Below are positions 16,515-25,160 of a stretch of DNA of 64,000 bases, one piece after another (position 1 is the first letter of the stretch; each line of letters starts with the position of its first letter). The stretch is from assembly GCF_013363975.1 (NCBI RefSeq), contig NZ_JABWGN010000025.1:28368-92367 (forward strand), read 5' to 3'. Origin of the DNA: Nonomuraea montanisoli (lineage in GTDB: Bacteria > Actinomycetota > Actinomycetes > Streptosporangiales > Streptosporangiaceae). The notes beneath the pieces were generated by a model that was not told the origin of the DNA, ran no database searches, and saw only the letters and a list, made by a program, of their open reading frames with translations. The position numbers were made by a program, and so were the translations under genes.

Positions 16515-18368
16515 TCAGGCGCCGAGGCGCCGCCGGGCCTCGGCGAGGGCGGCGCGCGCGTCGTCCTCGTCCGCCCGTGGCAGCCCGAGCGCCAGGGCCC
16601 GCCGCAGGTCGGCGACGGCCCCCTCGTGGTCGCGCAGCGCGATCCGGACCCGCCCGCGCCCGTGCAGGGCGCGGGCGGCGTCGCGGTCGAGGTCCAGCGC
16701 GTCGTTGTAGACGGCCTCGGCGTTCGCCGGCGAGCCGGCCCGCCACAGCGCGTACGCGAGAGTGGTGCGGGCCGGGACGTCGCCCGGCAGCCGCGACACC
16801 GCCTGGCGTCCCAGCTCGACGGCCTCGTCGGCGTTGCCCATCGACAGGCACACCTCCGCGAGCGCCGTGAGGACCCGGACCGTGGCCAGGGTGTCCTGCT
16901 GGCTCTCGAACTCCGAACGGGCCGCGGTCAGGGTCTCGCGCGCCGACTCCAGGTCGCCCTCGACCCGGGCCACCTCCCCCTGGAAGGCCAGCAGGTTCGC
17001 GAACTGCCACTCGTCGCCCTGCTCCAGCGACCGCCTGGCCGCGGCCTCGGCGAAGCGGCGGGCCGAGACGAAGTTCCCCTCGCCGAGCGCGGCCTCGGCC
17101 GCGGTGCGGAAGTCGGCGGAGGAGCGGGCCGGTGACGCCTCCTGACCGGATGGCGGCACGCCGTCGCCCGGACCGCCTGACGCGCGCACGGCCTCCACCA
17201 GCCGCTCCTGGGCGAGCTGGTACCACAGGCTGCCGGCGCGCTGCTCCTCGGTGAGGACGTGCCGGGCCACCAGCGCGTCCACGACCGCGTTGGGCAGCTC
17301 GGCGGTCTGCGAGAGCCCCCGGTAGGCGGTGCCGCGGGTGCCGCGCTCGGTGACGAACGTGGCCCGGATCCACGCCCGGAGGGCGCCCTCCGGCCAGTTC
17401 GTCTCCACGCTCACGTCCCGTACCGCCCGGTCGAAGTAGGCGGCCAGCACGCCCGAGAGGTCGCCGAGCCGGGCCAGGCTCTCCGCGGTGACCGTCTCCT
17501 CGCCGGGGGCCAGGCCCGCCCACAGGGCCGAGCACGCGAGCTGCAGCTCGAACGGCGCCACCCGGTCGCCGACCAGCTCCACCGACTCGCCGAGCCGGTC
17601 GGTGTAGACGGTCGTGCGCAGCCGCTCGACCAGCCGCTCGGCCACGCCCGGGGCGTAGCGGCGGCCGGCGCGCCCGGCCGGGCCCGTCATGGCGGACCGC
17701 GCGGCGTCCGGGGTCAGGCCCTCCAGCCGCAGGTACGTGAACGGCTGCGGCGACAGCACGCCCTCGTAGCCGCTCAGCGCGGCGAGCTGGTCGTCGCGGA
17801 CCACGAGCAGCAGGTTCAGCGGCAGTTCGCGCAGCGCCCGCGCCAGCTCGCCGACCAGCCGCTCCCGCTCGGCCAGCCGCTCGGGGAACACGGTGAACAG
17901 CTCCTCGAAGTGGTCGATCGCCCCGAGGATCCGGTACGGCCGCCGGTGGTCGGCGACGTCGCCGAGCACCGCGGTGAGCGGCCGCCCGGGGTCGGGACTC
18001 CGCCCGGCCGGGGTCCAGCTGCTGAGCAGCGTGAACCGGTGTCCTCCCGGCCCGGACGCGCGGGCCAGCGGCCAGGTCGCCTGGTGGACCAGGCGGCCCA
18101 CGGGCAGCACCGCGGTGTGCCGCGGCGCGCCGCCGCCGGCCGGGGCGTCCGGCGCCTCGCCGGAGAGCAGCGGCAGGACGCCCGCGTGCAGCAGCGACGT
18201 CTTCCCCACGGCTGCGGCGCCGTGGAGCACCACGACCCGCTCCGACAGCCAGGCGTCCCGGACCAGGCGCGCCTCCCGCGACCGGCCGAAGAACAGGGGC
18301 GCCTCGGCGCGGCGGAAGGGCCGCGGGCCCACGTACGGCTCCTGGACCGGGAGCGGGCCGCCGTTCAC
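16515..18368 (-). CDS. nSTAND1-type NTPase with C-terminal TPR repeats
   Basis: A 617-residue STAND ATPase. The lead-in EPYVGPRPFRRAEAPLFFGR (about 10-29) is characteristic of nSTAND1 proteins of conflict systems. Walker A is GAAAVGKTSLL (50-60) and Walker B lies near AIDHFEELFTVFP. The last 190 residues form TPR-like helical repeats, probably the sensing or oligomerising arm. The GTG start at 18368 overlaps the SIR2 gene stop (GTGA), so the two are made together. The longer frame from 18425 is less likely. The pairing suggests a sensor-NTPase that activates a SIR2 effector, as proposed for bacterial immunity systems. It converges on the mannosidase operon with a 19-base gap. Confidence 0.85.
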   Translation of the reverse strand: MNGGPLPVQEPYVGPRPFRRAEAPLFFGRSREARLVRDAWLSERVVVLHGAAAVGKTSLLHAGVLPLLSGEAPDAPAGGGAPRHTAVLPVGRLVHQATWPLARASGPGGHRFTLLSSWTPAGRSPDPGRPLTAVLGDVADHRRPYRILGAIDHFEELFTVFPERLAERERLVGELARALRELPLNLLLVVRDDQLAALSGYEGVLSPQPFTYLRLEGLTPDAARSAMTGPAGRAGRRYAPGVAERLVERLRTTVYTDRLGESVELVGDRVAPFELQLACSALWAGLAPGEETVTAESLARLGDLSGVLAAYFDRAVRDVSVETNWPEGALRAWIRATFVTERGTRGTAYRGLSQTAELPNAVVDALVARHVLTEEQRAGSLWYQLAQERLVEAVRASGGPGDGVPPSGQEASPARSSADFRTAAEAALGEGNFVSARRFAEAAARRSLEQGDEWQFANLLAFQGEVARVEGDLESARETLTAARSEFESQQDTLATVRVLTALAEVCLSMGNADEAVELGRQAVSRLPGDVPARTTLAYALWRAGSPANAEAVYNDALDLDRDAARALHGRGRVRIALRDHEGAVADLRRALALGLPRADEDDARAALAEARRRLGA

Positions 18369-19306
18369 GGCCCGTCCCGCAGCCCGGCGGCGAGCTTGTC
18401 GTTGAACGAGCGCGGGGTCTCCCACAGCACGCGGATGCGCCGGCTCTCGAAGTGGCGTTCGAGGTAGCGGCGCTCCTCGACCGGGTGGTCGTCCGGGTTG
18501 AGCTGGATGCTGACGTGCTCGCGCAACTGCGTGCCGCCGAGGCCGTGCAGCAGCGTCCTGAACAGCACGTGGAACGTCCAGTCGCGCAGGCCGTACCCGA
18601 CGAACAGCAGCGCCTTGGTGCGCAGCGCGGCGCGGACGGAGGACGGCAGCAGGGTCATCGGCCGCCCGCCCGGCGACAGCGCGGGCGACACTCCGGTGTG
18701 CCGGCCGTCCTGGGTGAGCCGCACCAGGAAGTCGAGGTAGTCGTCCTCCAGCAGGACGATCGAGCGCGGCTCCTCGTGGTGACCGTGCAGGTGGAAGACC
18801 AGCGGACGGTCGGGGGACGGGACGTAGTCGGGTTCACGGAAGGGACTCCCGGTCCAGTCGTCGGCGGAGGCGGCGTACCAGGGGCACAGATCCCAGGCCG
18901 GACGTTTGCGCGCCCGCTGCAGCGCCAGGAACATGAAGTCGTCGTAGTTCGTGGTCACGTACAGCGGTAGAGGGTAACGCGCCAGCACGGCGTGCACCTG
19001 GTATTGGTCGGTTCCGTCGGGCGGCGCGGCCCCGGCGAACTCCTCCTCGACGAACACGCGCTTGGTGCGGGTGGCGTCCCGGTACGTCATCGTCGCCGCG
19101 TACTGCATCACGCGCGCCAGGTCACCCGAGTCGGGGAACGGGTAGCCGATCTTGGACGCCCACTTGCGGGCCAGCTCGCCGCCGAGCGGGAGGCGTTCGG
19201 CGCTCGCCCCCGCCCCGAGGAAGGGGACGCAGTCTCCGTGGACGAGGTCCCCGACGAGCAGCTTCCAGGCGTCCTCGTTGTCGCGATCGGCGCCCCCAGA
19301 GTGCAC
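18365..19306 (-). CDS. SIR2-like protein, probable NAD+-depleting immune effector
   Basis: A 313-residue SIR2-fold protein. It shows PFLGAGAS (28-35, NAD-binding), VTTNYDDF (about 117-124), FHLHGH (171-176, catalytic His) and LLFVGYGLRDW (near 233-243), in the order of SIR2_2-type domains. Standalone SIR2 domains beside STAND ATPases are usually NAD+ hydrolases that stop growth when a phage is sensed, rather than deacetylases; there is no zinc-binding Cys cluster. The GTG start at 19306 has AGG about 8 bases upstream. It is first in a two-gene operon with the nSTAND1 gene (GTGA overlap). Confidence 0.85.
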   Translation of the reverse strand: MHSGGADRDNEDAWKLLVGDLVHGDCVPFLGAGASAERLPLGGELARKWASKIGYPFPDSGDLARVMQYAATMTYRDATRTKRVFVEEEFAGAAPPDGTDQYQVHAVLARYPLPLYVTTNYDDFMFLALQRARKRPAWDLCPWYAASADDWTGSPFREPDYVPSPDRPLVFHLHGHHEEPRSIVLLEDDYLDFLVRLTQDGRHTGVSPALSPGGRPMTLLPSSVRAALRTKALLFVGYGLRDWTFHVLFRTLLHGLGGTQLREHVSIQLNPDDHPVEERRYLERHFESRRIRVLWETPRSFNDKLAAGLRDGP

Positions 19307-19561
19307 ATGCCACCGCCTTTCGATATGGGCGGCCTGGGGTGCTCAACCCTTCTGAGGGTCCATGAAAGGGGAGTTTCCGTCAATAGGCATAACGGTCCCC
19401 TTCGGTGAAGAGAAAATGCCGGATATATACCGGTCTGACATTCGCTTTCGCCCGAGAATAACGGCCCGCTTTATGCGAGACCCGGCGGGACGTCCGTCAT
19501 ACGATGGACCCGCGCTGAATGCGGCGACCGCGCCGCACCACGCGCACGACGACGAACGGCG
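19307..19561. promoter_or_regulatory. Divergent promoter region between SIR2-STAND and NB-ARC-TPR genes
   Basis: This 255-base gap is distinctly A/T-richer than its flanks (19370-19480). It includes the near-palindrome CCGGATATATACCGG (19419-19433) and a weak promoter-like pair for the plus strand, CTGACA at 19435 and ATAACG at 19458 with 17 bases between. Short open frames here have no coding character. The shared region could allow joint control of the two STAND genes. Confidence 0.55.
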
Positions 19562-22135
19562 GTGACCGTGATGGAGGACGTGGCACGGCCGGAGCGGCGC
19601 GTCACGCTCTGGGGCCGCGAGATCCCCTTCCGCAACCGCTACTTCACCGGGCGCGAGCGGGAGCTGGCCGAGCTGCGCGCCCGCCTGGCCGAGAGCTCCA
19701 CCGCCCTGGTCGGGCAGCCGCCGCAGCCGGTCTACGGCATGGGCGGCATCGGCAAGACGGAGATCGCCGCCGAGTACGCCCACCGGCACAGCGCCGAGTA
19801 CGACCTCGTCTGGTGGATCCGGGCCGAGCAGGAGGAGACCATCATCAACGCGCTCGTCGCGCTGGGCAGGAAGACGGCCCTGCCCGGGTTCCGCGCCGAC
19901 GACCGCGACTACTCCGCCCGGCTGGTGCTCGGAGCCCTGGCCGGCCGCGAGCCCTACCGGCACTGGCTGCTGATCTACGACAACGCCGAGAGCGCCGCGG
20001 CCGTCCAGAACTACCTGCCCGCGGGCGGCGGGCACGTCATCATCACCTCACGCGACCGCCACTGGCGGCGGGCCATGAACCTCGACGGCATCGAGGTGAC
20101 CGAGTTCGACCCGGAGGAGACCATCGCCTTCCTCCGCCGCCGGGTCGACGCCCTGGCCGGCCCGGACTCGTCCCCGGCGGCCGAGTCCACGCTCGACGCC
20201 GCCGCCGAGCTGGCCCGCGAGCTCGGCAACCTGCCGCTGGCCGCCGAGCACGCCGCCGCCTACCTCAACGAGACCGGCACCGGCGTCGCCGAGTACCTCG
20301 ACCTGTTCCGGCGCAACGCCCACACACTGCTGGCCAGCGCGGTCGACATCAAGTACCCGCAGTCGGTCGCCACCACCTGGAGCGTGTCGCGCTCGCGCAT
20401 CTCCGACGAGGCCGACGCGCTGTTCAAGCTGCTGGCCGGCCTGTCGGCCGAGCCCATCTCCGAGGAACTGCTCGTGCAGCCCGCCGTCACCCACGGCCTG
20501 CCCGAGCCGCTCGACAGGGTGCTCTCCTCGGTGACCACGTTCCGGCGCGCCGCCCGCGAGCTCGGCCGCTACTCCCTGCTCAAGCTCGACGGCGTGCGCA
20601 ACGTGGTGCAGCTCCACCGGGTCGTGCAGGCGGTCACCAAGGACCGCATGGCGCGCGAGGACCCCGAGGCGGCGCGGCGCTTCCGGGAGGCCGCCCACCT
20701 GCTGCTGGCCGCCTCCGACCCCGGCTCCACCGAGCGCGAGGGCAACGACCAGATCTACCAGCGCTCCCTCCAGCACCTGGTGCCCTCGGGCGCGGTCGAG
20801 TCGGCCGACCCGAGGGTGCGCCGGCTCGTCATCAACCAGGTGGAGCAGCTCTACCGGCGCGGCGGCCACCAGGAGAGCCTGCGGCTCGGCGAGCCGGCAC
20901 TGGAGCTGTGGCGCGGCCGGTTCGGCGTCGACGACAAGCAGACCCTGGCCCTGGCCGTGCAGGTGAGCAACGCGCTGCGGTTCTCGGGGCGCTGGGAGGA
21001 GTCCCTGCGGCTGCAGATCGACACCCTGGAACGCCTGCGCGCCCGCTTCGGCGAGGAGGACCCCGTCTACCTCGGCTGCGCCCGGGTGCACGGCGTGGGG
21101 CTGCGCCTGCTCGGCCGGTACGCCGACGCGCTGCGCAACGACCTGGAGCTGCTGCCGATCTTCGAGCGGGAGTTCCGCGCCGACCACCCGCACACGATCC
21201 GCATCCGCAGCAACGTCGCGGTGAGCCTGCGCTGCCTCGGCCGCTTCGAGGAGGCGCTGCGCCACGACGAGGAGAGCCTCGCCGAGCGGCTGCGCATCTT
21301 CGGCCCCGTCGAGCACCCGACGCTCAGCTCGGAGTTCGGCCTGTCGCGCGACCTGCGCGGGCTGGGCCGCTACGAGGACTCCCTCGACCTCATCCGAAAG
21401 ATCAACAACGTGCTCGACCGCAGGGACAGCCCGTGGAACCAGTTCCGGCTGCTGGTCGCCATCGACTTCGGCGTAGCGCTGCGCAGGGCCGGCTTCTACG
21501 AGGACGCCTTCGCGCAGGGCCGCAAGGCGCTGGGCCTGCACCAGTCGATCCTGGGCGTGGAGCACCGGCAGACCCTCCAGTCGGCCACCAACCTCATCAA
21601 CGACCACCGCCTGCACGAGGACCTCGCCGGAGCCCAGCGGCTGGGCGAGGAGACCGTGCTCGGGCTGGAGAAGGTGGCCGGCGTCGACCACCCCAACACG
21701 CTCGCGGCCTGCGCCAACCTGGCCATCGTGCTGCGGGTGCGCAACAACCCGGGCGGCGCGCGGCGGCTCGACGAGCGGGCCGTGGAGGGCCTGCGGGCGG
21801 TCGTCGGCGACACGCACATCAACACCCTGATCGCGACGCACAACCTGGCCAGCGACCTCGCGGCGCTGGGCGAGGTGCGCGAGGCGCGGCGGCTGGGCGA
21901 GGCGGTGCTGGAGCAGAGCCTCGCCCTGCACGGGCCGGGCCACCCCAACACGCTCGCGGCCATGGCCAACCTGTCGCTCGACCGCAACGCCGACGGCGAC
22001 CCGGAAGCGGCGCGCCGGCTGCGGGAGGAGATGCTCGACGGCTACCGGTGCTCGCCGCTGCCCGACCACCCCGACGCGCGCCTTGCGGCCCAGTACGGCC
22101 GGGTCAACCTGGGCATCGAGCCGATGAACGACTGA
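19562..22135 (+). CDS. NB-ARC/TPR protein resembling FxsT of FxSxx-COOH systems
   Basis: An 857-residue STAND protein. Residues 15-45 (WGREIPFRNRYFTGREREL) and the P-loop GMGGIGKTEIA (59-69) match the FxsT-type NB-ARC module. Walker B is LLIYDNAE (136-143), sensor-like HVIITSRD follows, and GNLPLA lies near 225. From about residue 280 to the end there are winged-helix-like and many TPR repeats of the kinesin-light-chain kind (HPNTLAACANLA). In FxSxx-COOH peptide systems such a protein accompanies the precursor and modifying enzyme; here a peptide and HExxH gene pair converges on it with a 19-base gap. It lacks the TIR domain found in longer FxsT proteins. Start could be GTG 19562, GTG 19568 or ATG 19571; no strong ribosome site decides. 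Confidence 0.82.
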   Translation: MTVMEDVARPERRVTLWGREIPFRNRYFTGRERELAELRARLAESSTALVGQPPQPVYGMGGIGKTEIAAEYAHRHSAEYDLVWWIRAEQEETIINALVALGRKTALPGFRADDRDYSARLVLGALAGREPYRHWLLIYDNAESAAAVQNYLPAGGGHVIITSRDRHWRRAMNLDGIEVTEFDPEETIAFLRRRVDALAGPDSSPAAESTLDAAAELARELGNLPLAAEHAAAYLNETGTGVAEYLDLFRRNAHTLLASAVDIKYPQSVATTWSVSRSRISDEADALFKLLAGLSAEPISEELLVQPAVTHGLPEPLDRVLSSVTTFRRAARELGRYSLLKLDGVRNVVQLHRVVQAVTKDRMAREDPEAARRFREAAHLLLAASDPGSTEREGNDQIYQRSLQHLVPSGAVESADPRVRRLVINQVEQLYRRGGHQESLRLGEPALELWRGRFGVDDKQTLALAVQVSNALRFSGRWEESLRLQIDTLERLRARFGEEDPVYLGCARVHGVGLRLLGRYADALRNDLELLPIFEREFRADHPHTIRIRSNVAVSLRCLGRFEEALRHDEESLAERLRIFGPVEHPTLSSEFGLSRDLRGLGRYEDSLDLIRKINNVLDRRDSPWNQFRLLVAIDFGVALRRAGFYEDAFAQGRKALGLHQSILGVEHRQTLQSATNLINDHRLHEDLAGAQRLGEETVLGLEKVAGVDHPNTLAACANLAIVLRVRNNPGGARRLDERAVEGLRAVVGDTHINTLIATHNLASDLAALGEVREARRLGEAVLEQSLALHGPGHPNTLAAMANLSLDRNADGDPEAARRLREEMLDGYRCSPLPDHPDARLAAQYGRVNLGIEPMND

Positions 22136-22154
22136 CGCCCCACGGCGGGTGCGC

Positions 22155-23330
22155 TCAGAGGGTGTAGCCGGGGTTGGCGCGCAGCCAGCGGGCGCGGTGC
22201 TCGGCGCCGCGCCGCCCGGCCAGCTCCTCCGCCGACGCCGACAGCCGCTCGCGCAGCCACGGTTCGAGCCGGGCGCGCAGGCCCGCCACCAGGGTCTCGC
22301 CCGCGGCCGTCAGGGAGCCCGACTCCGCCGCCCGGCGCAGCGCCTCGGCGGTGATCGCGCGCCGGTGGGCGTACTCCGTCTCGGCGCGCTCGCGCAGCTC
22401 CGGCGGCCCGCAGGCGTGCTCGGTGCGCCAGAAGGCGGTGATCGCCATGCTGGCGTAGCAGCCCTGCAGCAGCGCGCCGAGCGGGCGCGGGTCCGAGCGC
22501 CACGGGGCGTACCAGCGCCGCGGGTCGTTCGCGTCGGTGAGCGGCACCACGTCCTCGACCGCGCCCAGCACGAGGTGGCGGATCTCGTGCACGAGGCTCT
22601 CGGCCAGCGTCACCGCGTCGGGCGGCGGGGAGAGCGCGATCGCCCCGTACGCCCATCCCGACGTGGCGCTGGCGGGCTTGCCTCCCGGCCGGGACGCGAG
22701 CGGCACCAGCGTGGTGAAACCGGCGGCGATCGCCTCGGCGACGAGGCGGTGCCGCCCGGTCAGCATCCGCCAGGCGACGCGCATCGCCGGCCGCCACGGC
22801 CCGGGCTCCGCCGCGCCGCGCGGGCCGTAGCCGGACAGGTACGGGTCGCCGGCCTCCAGCCTGACGGCCAGGGCCAGCCCGTCCGCCTCGGCCCGCAGCC
22901 AGGGCAGGCCCCGCCACCCGTTCCCCACGTACGTGCCGAGGCCGGGGACGTACGTGCCGGGCGTCAGCTCCGGCCGCCGCCCCGCGCGGATCGCCGCCCC
23001 GGCCGTGAAGGCGGCGAGATACGCCAGGTCGGGCGGCTGCCGACGGCGCAGCAGCCGCAGCGACTCGACCGCCCAGCACCCCACCTGCGGCAGCACCAGC
23101 AGCTCCGCCATGACCTCGGGGGCCGTCTCCTGCAGCTCGGTCAGCGTCCGGAAGGGCGCGGACGCGCCGTCGCCGTCCCCGCGCCCGGCCACGCCGCGGC
23201 GGACCGCCTCGATCAGCACCTGGTTGCGCGTGAGCTGGACGGCGCGCAGGATCCGCATGTCCCGCGGGGTGGGGTCGCCCGCGGCCAGGTCCCGTACGAG
23301 GTGCTCGACGTCCGCCGGGGCGAGGCTCAA
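22155..23330 (-). CDS. alpha-Ketoglutarate HExxH-type peptide beta-hydroxylase homologue
   Basis: A 391-residue protein whose central LVHEIRHLVLGAVEDVVPL holds HExxH (H248, E249, H252). The following DPRPLGALLQGCYASMAITAFWR is the second block I associate with the HExxH domain found alone or fused to the FxsB radical SAM enzyme. Family members are thought to be iron and alpha-ketoglutarate enzymes that hydroxylate residues in ribosomal peptides, not proteases. The TTG start at 23330 overlaps the stop codon of the small peptide gene (TTGA), so enzyme and peptide are translationally coupled. The longer frame up to 23579 would swallow the peptide gene and was rejected. Which peptide residue is modified is unknown. 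Confidence 0.8.
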   Translation of the reverse strand: MSLAPADVEHLVRDLAAGDPTPRDMRILRAVQLTRNQVLIEAVRRGVAGRGDGDGASAPFRTLTELQETAPEVMAELLVLPQVGCWAVESLRLLRRRQPPDLAYLAAFTAGAAIRAGRRPELTPGTYVPGLGTYVGNGWRGLPWLRAEADGLALAVRLEAGDPYLSGYGPRGAAEPGPWRPAMRVAWRMLTGRHRLVAEAIAAGFTTLVPLASRPGGKPASATSGWAYGAIALSPPPDAVTLAESLVHEIRHLVLGAVEDVVPLTDANDPRRWYAPWRSDPRPLGALLQGCYASMAITAFWRTEHACGPPELRERAETEYAHRRAITAEALRRAAESGSLTAAGETLVAGLRARLEPWLRERLSASAEELAGRRGAEHRARWLRANPGYTL

Positions 23331-23515
23331 CGCGCGCGCCGGGCGGCGCCGTGGTTGGCGTCCTCCTGCCAGAGCCGGTCCCACGGGCCCGCCTGCCCGA
23401 CCACCCTCCCCACCACGGCGTCGAGGGTCGGCTCGTCCAGCCCGGTCAGTTGGCGCAGGGTCATACCGGTCAGCTCGGAAAGTCCGCTGCCAACCACGTG
23501 AGCCGGTTCCGCCAT
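23327..23515 (-). CDS. Candidate RiPP precursor peptide, 62 residues
   Basis: A 62-codon gene with a strong ribosome site (AGGAAGGA about 6 bases before the ATG at 23515), directly coupled to the HExxH hydroxylase. Residues 12-40 contain LSELTGMTLRQLTGLDEP and then LDAVVGRVV, an amphipathic leader-like segment that resembles, from memory, leaders of FxSxx-COOH precursor peptides. The last 20 residues look like a core: Gly-Pro, then WDRLWQEDANHG, then Ala/Arg-rich. It contains two Trp four residues apart and Asp, Asn and His residues that could be beta-hydroxylated. It does not end in FxSxx, so it would be a variant class. No cleavage site is certain. Confidence 0.72.
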   Translation of the reverse strand: MAEPAHVVGSGLSELTGMTLRQLTGLDEPTLDAVVGRVVGQAGPWDRLWQEDANHGAARRAR

Positions 23516-23630
23516 AGGAATCCTTCCTCGCCCGCTGCGGTGATGATACGTCGCACTGTTGGCGGAAATAAATCCACATAATGCGGCGGGCATTCCTAAT
23601 ATTTCCGGCACTTGTGGAATGGACTTTTTG
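23516..23630 (-). promoter_or_regulatory. A/T-rich upstream region of the peptide operon
   Basis: The 115 bases between the PucR gene end and the peptide start are much richer in A/T than their flanks (23560-23632). This is where the peptide-hydroxylase promoter should lie. An in-frame ATG upstream (near 23611) gives a longer version, but the Shine-Dalgarno sequence points to 23515. I could not fix -35 and -10 boxes with confidence. Confidence 0.5.
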
Positions 23631-25091
23631 TCACTGGTCGTGGAGGCCGAGCCGGCGGGCGGCCTGGATGGCGAGCCATACCTCGGCGAAAGCCGCGCTC
23701 GACGAAAGGTCGCGACCGGTCAGCGCGGCGAAGCGGCGCAGCCGGTAGGCCAGTGTGTTGGGGTGGACGTGCAGCGCCGCGGCCGCCTCCTCCGTCCGGC
23801 GGTTGCGCTCCATCCACGTGCGCACCGACGTGACGAGCCGCGAGTCGTGCGCCTCGTCGTAGGCCAGCACCTCGCCCAGCACGTGCCGCACCAGGGCGTG
23901 CAGCGTGGCCGGGTCGTCGGGCAGCCAGCGGCCCGTCGTGTCGTCGCCGTAGCGCACCAGCGGCCGGCCCGACTCGGCGGCGCGGGCCGCCGCCCAGCCC
24001 GCCTCGCGCAGCGCCACCCGCAGCGACTCGCCCGGCGGGAACGGCCGGCTCATCCCGCACGCGGCGCCCGGCACGCCCGCCACGGCCTCGGCCAGCGTGG
24101 GCGGCCCGAGCACGTAGTGGTCGCCGCCGCGCCGCAGCAGCAGGTGGGCGTGGTCGTCGAGGGCCCGCCGCAGCGCGTCGTCCGGCGCGTCGCGCACCAC
24201 CAGCAGCACCGCCTCCTCCTCCATCGGCATCCCGAGCCGGGCCAGGCGGCGGCGCGCCGCGGGCGGGTCGAGGACGTCCTGGAGCAGCTCGGCCAGCGTC
24301 TCGGCGCCCTCGCGGCGGATCGTCTCGCGCTCGTGGCGGGCCATGGCGACCTGGAGCGCGGCCACGGTGGCGACGTGCTGGACGACGGCCAGGCCCGCCG
24401 GCCGGGCGCCCTCCCGCTCGAAGGCCACGAGGAACCCCGCCGGGCCGCCCGGCGCGGGCACCGGCAGCACGAAACCGCCCGGGATCGTGGGCGGCGCCTC
24501 CGGCTGCTCCGGCAGCACACCGGCCGGAGGCGCCGGCACGCCGGGCAGCAGCGGCCGTCCCTGCGGGGTGCACAGGTACACGTCGTAGCCCGACAGCCGC
24601 TCCAGCCGGCGGAACAGCGTGGCCGTGTCCAGGTCCTCCGCGGCCAGCCACCGCAGCGCACCGAACACCTGGAGCTGCGCGCCGAGCCGGTGCCGGGCGT
24701 CCTCCTGCACGGCCGCGGCCACCTCCTGCGCGATGGCGATGAACGGCACGGCCAGCGGCACCTCCAGGATCGGCATGCCCCGCTCCTCGGCCGCCTCGAA
24801 CAGCGACGGGTGCAGCGGCGGCACGTGGAGCTGGGCCGACAGCGCCAGGGCCGACACGCCGGCGTCGTCCAGCCGCTCCAGGTAGGCGCGCTGCCCGGCG
24901 GCCGAGCGCGGCACGCCGACGCCCGTTGTCATGATCACCTCGGCGCCGAGCAGCCACGGCGTCGGGTCCTCCAGCTCACTGACGTGCGCCCACGACACCG
25001 ACCGCCCGAGCCCCGCCTCGCCGGCCAGCAGCCGGAGCTGGAGGGCGGGCGAGCGCAGCAGGTCCTCCACCGTCACCTTGTGGTCCGCCAC
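23631..25091 (-). CDS. PucR family transcriptional regulator
   Basis: A 486-residue regulator. Residues 8-125 form the PucR N-terminal domain (TVEDLLRSPALQLRLLAGEAGLG, then PWLLGAEVIMTTG). The C-terminus is the PucR helix-turn-helix, with RRTEEAAAALHVHPNTLAYRL and LTGRDL. Family members control purine, polyamine or amino-acid use and often regulate the divergent gene. Here the divergent neighbour is an agmatinase-like gene 69 bases away, so it probably senses a guanidino compound, polyamine or purine breakdown product; this is inferred. The GTG at 25091 is my choice of start; a GTG three codons upstream is possible, and no strong ribosome site is present. Confidence 0.85.
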   Translation of the reverse strand: MADHKVTVEDLLRSPALQLRLLAGEAGLGRSVSWAHVSELEDPTPWLLGAEVIMTTGVGVPRSAAGQRAYLERLDDAGVSALALSAQLHVPPLHPSLFEAAEERGMPILEVPLAVPFIAIAQEVAAAVQEDARHRLGAQLQVFGALRWLAAEDLDTATLFRRLERLSGYDVYLCTPQGRPLLPGVPAPPAGVLPEQPEAPPTIPGGFVLPVPAPGGPAGFLVAFEREGARPAGLAVVQHVATVAALQVAMARHERETIRREGAETLAELLQDVLDPPAARRRLARLGMPMEEEAVLLVVRDAPDDALRRALDDHAHLLLRRGGDHYVLGPPTLAEAVAGVPGAACGMSRPFPPGESLRVALREAGWAAARAAESGRPLVRYGDDTTGRWLPDDPATLHALVRHVLGEVLAYDEAHDSRLVTSVRTWMERNRRTEEAAAALHVHPNTLAYRLRRFAALTGRDLSSSAAFAEVWLAIQAARRLGLHDQ

Positions 25092-25160
25092 AACACACAC
25101 CGTAGTACTTCGTCGTGGGACCAATTGCCGCAGGTCAGCGCCTTGCCGAAGACTGCGGGA

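Noticed and set aside
23327..23515. An FxSxx C-terminal motif in the small peptide
   Set aside because: The peptide ends Ala-Ala-Arg-Arg-Ala-Arg, so it is not a standard FxSxx-COOH precursor even though its leader resembles one.
23559..25160. N-terminal extension of the agmatinase frame by over 500 residues
   Set aside because: The extension is antisense to the PucR regulator and has no coding character; the ATG at 25161 gives the normal family length.
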